From positions 1-21,647 of the forward strand of contig MHEF01000050.1 of the NCBI GenBank assembly GCA_001805125.1: a stretch of 21,647 bases of DNA, given 5' to 3'. Source of the stretch: Nitrospirae bacterium RBG_13_39_12 (lineage in GTDB: Bacteria > Nitrospirota > Thermodesulfovibrionia > Thermodesulfovibrionales > SM23-35). Positions 20,286-21,647 of this stretch are shown here, piece by piece. Within the stretch, counting starts at the first letter, position 1; each line of letters opens with the position of its first letter. The notes under the pieces were generated by a model. The model was not told where the DNA came from. It saw only the letters and a program-made list of their open reading frames with translations, and did no database searches. Made by a program: the position numbers and the translations under genes.

Positions 20286-21458
20286 TTGAAGAAAAAACTT
20301 TCTCTTGAACCAGCTTCCCGGATTAAGCATCTCCCGCCGTATCTCTTTGCTTCTATAGACAAAATGAAACAGAAGGCGATAGAAAAAGACACTGATCTTA
20401 TAGACCTCAGCATCGGCGATCCTGATATCCCTACCCCTTCCCCAATAATTAATGCCATGAAAAAAGCTGTTACCAAACCCGCAAATCATCGTTATCCGTC
20501 ATACGAAGGGATGTTTTCTTTCAGAGAAGCTGTTTCAGCTTGGTATAAGAAAAGATTTGGCGCTAAACTTGATCCGCATACTGAGGTGCTTTCATTAATC
20601 GGCTCCAAGGAAGGTATAGGTCATATCCCTCTGGCATTTATAAATCCTGGCGACACTGTGCTTGTGCCTTCACCCGGATACCCTGTTTATTCAACCGGCA
20701 CTCTATTTGCAGGCGGTAAGAGCTATATAATGCCGCTTAAGGAAGAGAATGATTTTCTGCCTGATTTCGACTTAATACCTGAAAAAGTACTTTCAAATAC
20801 AAAACTCATCTTCATAAATTATCCTAACAATCCCACTTCGGCAACTGTGCCAATAAATTTTTACAAGGAAGTCGTAACCATTGCTTTAAAATACAACATC
20901 ATTGTTTGCCACGACGCCTCATATACCGAGATTTATTATGATAAAAAGCCTTTAAGTTTTATGCAGACACCTGGTGCCAAGGAGGTGGGCATCGAATTTC
21001 ATTCCCTCTCAAAGACATATAACATGACTGGATGGAGAATAGGGTTTGCTGTTGGAAACAGAGACGTCTTAGCCGGTCTCGGAAAAGTAAAAACAAACCT
21101 TGATTCCGGAGTCTTTCAGGCCATACAGGAAGCAGCTGTAGCTGCTCTCAATTTAGACAATGGCGTCCTCTCAACTATAAGGAAAACCTACAGAGGAAGA
21201 AGAGACATTTTATACAACGGGCTAAAAAAGCTCGGTGTGCATACTATTAAGCCAAAGGCAACATTCTATATCTGGGCAAAGGTACCTTCAAATTTTACTT
21301 CCATGGGATTCGTAACACACCTGCTCGATAAAGCAGGGGTACTTGCAACCCCCGGTAATGGTTTTGGAGATGAAGGAGAAGGCTATATCAGATTTGCATT
21401 AACTGCACCTGCAAAAAGGATCAGGGAGGCAGTAGACAGAATACAGAGGATTCTTTAA
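20286..21458 (+). CDS. dapL: LL-diaminopimelate aminotransferase (class I/II PLP aminotransferase)
   Basis: 390 residues. It converts tetrahydrodipicolinate and glutamate to LL-diaminopimelate, the one-step route of lysine and peptidoglycan precursor synthesis. The N-terminal LIDLSIGDPDIPTP (about 38-51), YPSYEGMFSFREAV, SKEGIGH, FINYPNNPTSA (Asn182), the Asp210-Ala-Ser-Tyr213 motif and the PLP lysine Lys243 in SLSKTYNMTGWR are all present. These match the DapL/AspC-like fold; DapL is favoured over a general aspartate aminotransferase by overall resemblance, not a unique motif. The start is TTG at 20286-20288, with AGGAGG five bases upstream. It is followed by folK. Confidence 0.85.
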   Translation: MKKKLSLEPASRIKHLPPYLFASIDKMKQKAIEKDTDLIDLSIGDPDIPTPSPIINAMKKAVTKPANHRYPSYEGMFSFREAVSAWYKKRFGAKLDPHTEVLSLIGSKEGIGHIPLAFINPGDTVLVPSPGYPVYSTGTLFAGGKSYIMPLKEENDFLPDFDLIPEKVLSNTKLIFINYPNNPTSATVPINFYKEVVTIALKYNIIVCHDASYTEIYYDKKPLSFMQTPGAKEVGIEFHSLSKTYNMTGWRIGFAVGNRDVLAGLGKVKTNLDSGVFQAIQEAAVAALNLDNGVLSTIRKTYRGRRDILYNGLKKLGVHTIKPKATFYIWAKVPSNFTSMGFVTHLLDKAGVLATPGNGFGDEGEGYIRFALTAPAKRIREAVDRIQRIL

Positions 21459-21490
21459 ACCTATAACACTCATAATAACTCAGGGTGAGG

Positions 21491-21647
21491 ATGTCCATTG
21501 TTTATATTGGCATCGGATCAAATCTCGGCAACAGACAAAAAAATTGTCTGCGTGCAATAGACCTTCTTCAAAAAAAAGGAACCACTGTTATAAAGCGTTC
21601 TTCTTTCTACGCGACTGAGCCGTGGGGAGTAAAAAATCAGCCGATGT
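21491..21647 (+). CDS. folK: 2-amino-4-hydroxy-6-hydroxymethyldihydropteridine pyrophosphokinase, 5' part
   Basis: The first 52 codons are visible; the gene runs off the window end. The start MSIVYIGIGSNLGNRQKN and the later RSSFYATEPWG are characteristic of HPPK, which transfers pyrophosphate from ATP to the pterin in folate synthesis. The ATG at 21491 is 32 bases after the dapL stop; GGGTGAGG abuts it, so an in-frame GTG at 21485 is a possible alternative start. It is probably co-transcribed with dapL. Confidence 0.93.
   Translation, partial: MSIVYIGIGSNLGNRQKNCLRAIDLLQKKGTTVIKRSSFYATEPWGVKNQPM

Overview
The window reads as a chromosomal segment of a Gram-negative, moderately AT-rich bacterium. 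The evidence is an ADP-heptose-type nucleotidyltransferase (LPS core), RseP, CdsA/UppS, the MEP-pathway enzyme DXR and an LL-diaminopimelate aminotransferase. This gene mix and order suggest Nitrospirota (Thermodesulfovibrionia-like) or a deltaproteobacterial relative. That placement is inference from gene content, not a search result.

Layout. Bases 1-183 hold the open C-terminal end of a membrane protein on the + strand, followed by a hairpin that would terminate transcription from both sides. Bases about 225-2695 are an accessory island on the minus strand. It carries two nucleotidyltransferase modules: a winged-helix protein plus NTase at 454-1319, and a small protein plus NTase at 1608-2350. 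They are separated and flanked by intergenic DNA made almost entirely of degenerate 7-bp-periodic arrays, many of them exactly four heptads long. A HAD-like protein (2696-3403) follows, with a promoter built from 14-bp tandem repeats that each contain TATAAT.

Bases 3811-18521 form one long, tightly packed minus-strand block of housekeeping genes. In transcription order it runs acyP, recN, a 2[4Fe-4S] ferredoxin, a ROK sugar kinase, lepB, a DUF4845-like membrane protein, ribE, ribBA, ribH, nusB, a metallophosphoesterase, an exported FG-GAP protein, uppS, cdsA, dxr, rseP, a Nudix hydrolase and the heptose-1-phosphate adenylyltransferase. Many neighbours overlap by 1-30 bases, so co-transcription and translational coupling are likely. 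Functionally the block joins isoprenoid carrier-lipid supply (dxr, uppS), phospholipid precursor synthesis (cdsA), envelope proteolysis and export (rseP, lepB), LPS sugar activation, riboflavin synthesis and DNA repair.

Bases 18522-21647 hold a small exported protein (+), a convergent gene for a TPR plus cyclic-nucleotide-binding protein (-), and a + strand unit of LL-DAP aminotransferase followed by folK, which is cut by the window end. A perfect 21-bp hairpin separates the two convergent genes.

The most noteworthy items are the family of heptad arrays with unrelated sequences but a shared 7-bp period and usual four-unit length; the four evenly spaced operator half-sites over the promoter of the winged-helix/NTase module; and the 14-bp tandem repeat that multiplies a -10 element. 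No rRNA, tRNA, CRISPR array, transposase or recognisable riboswitch was seen.
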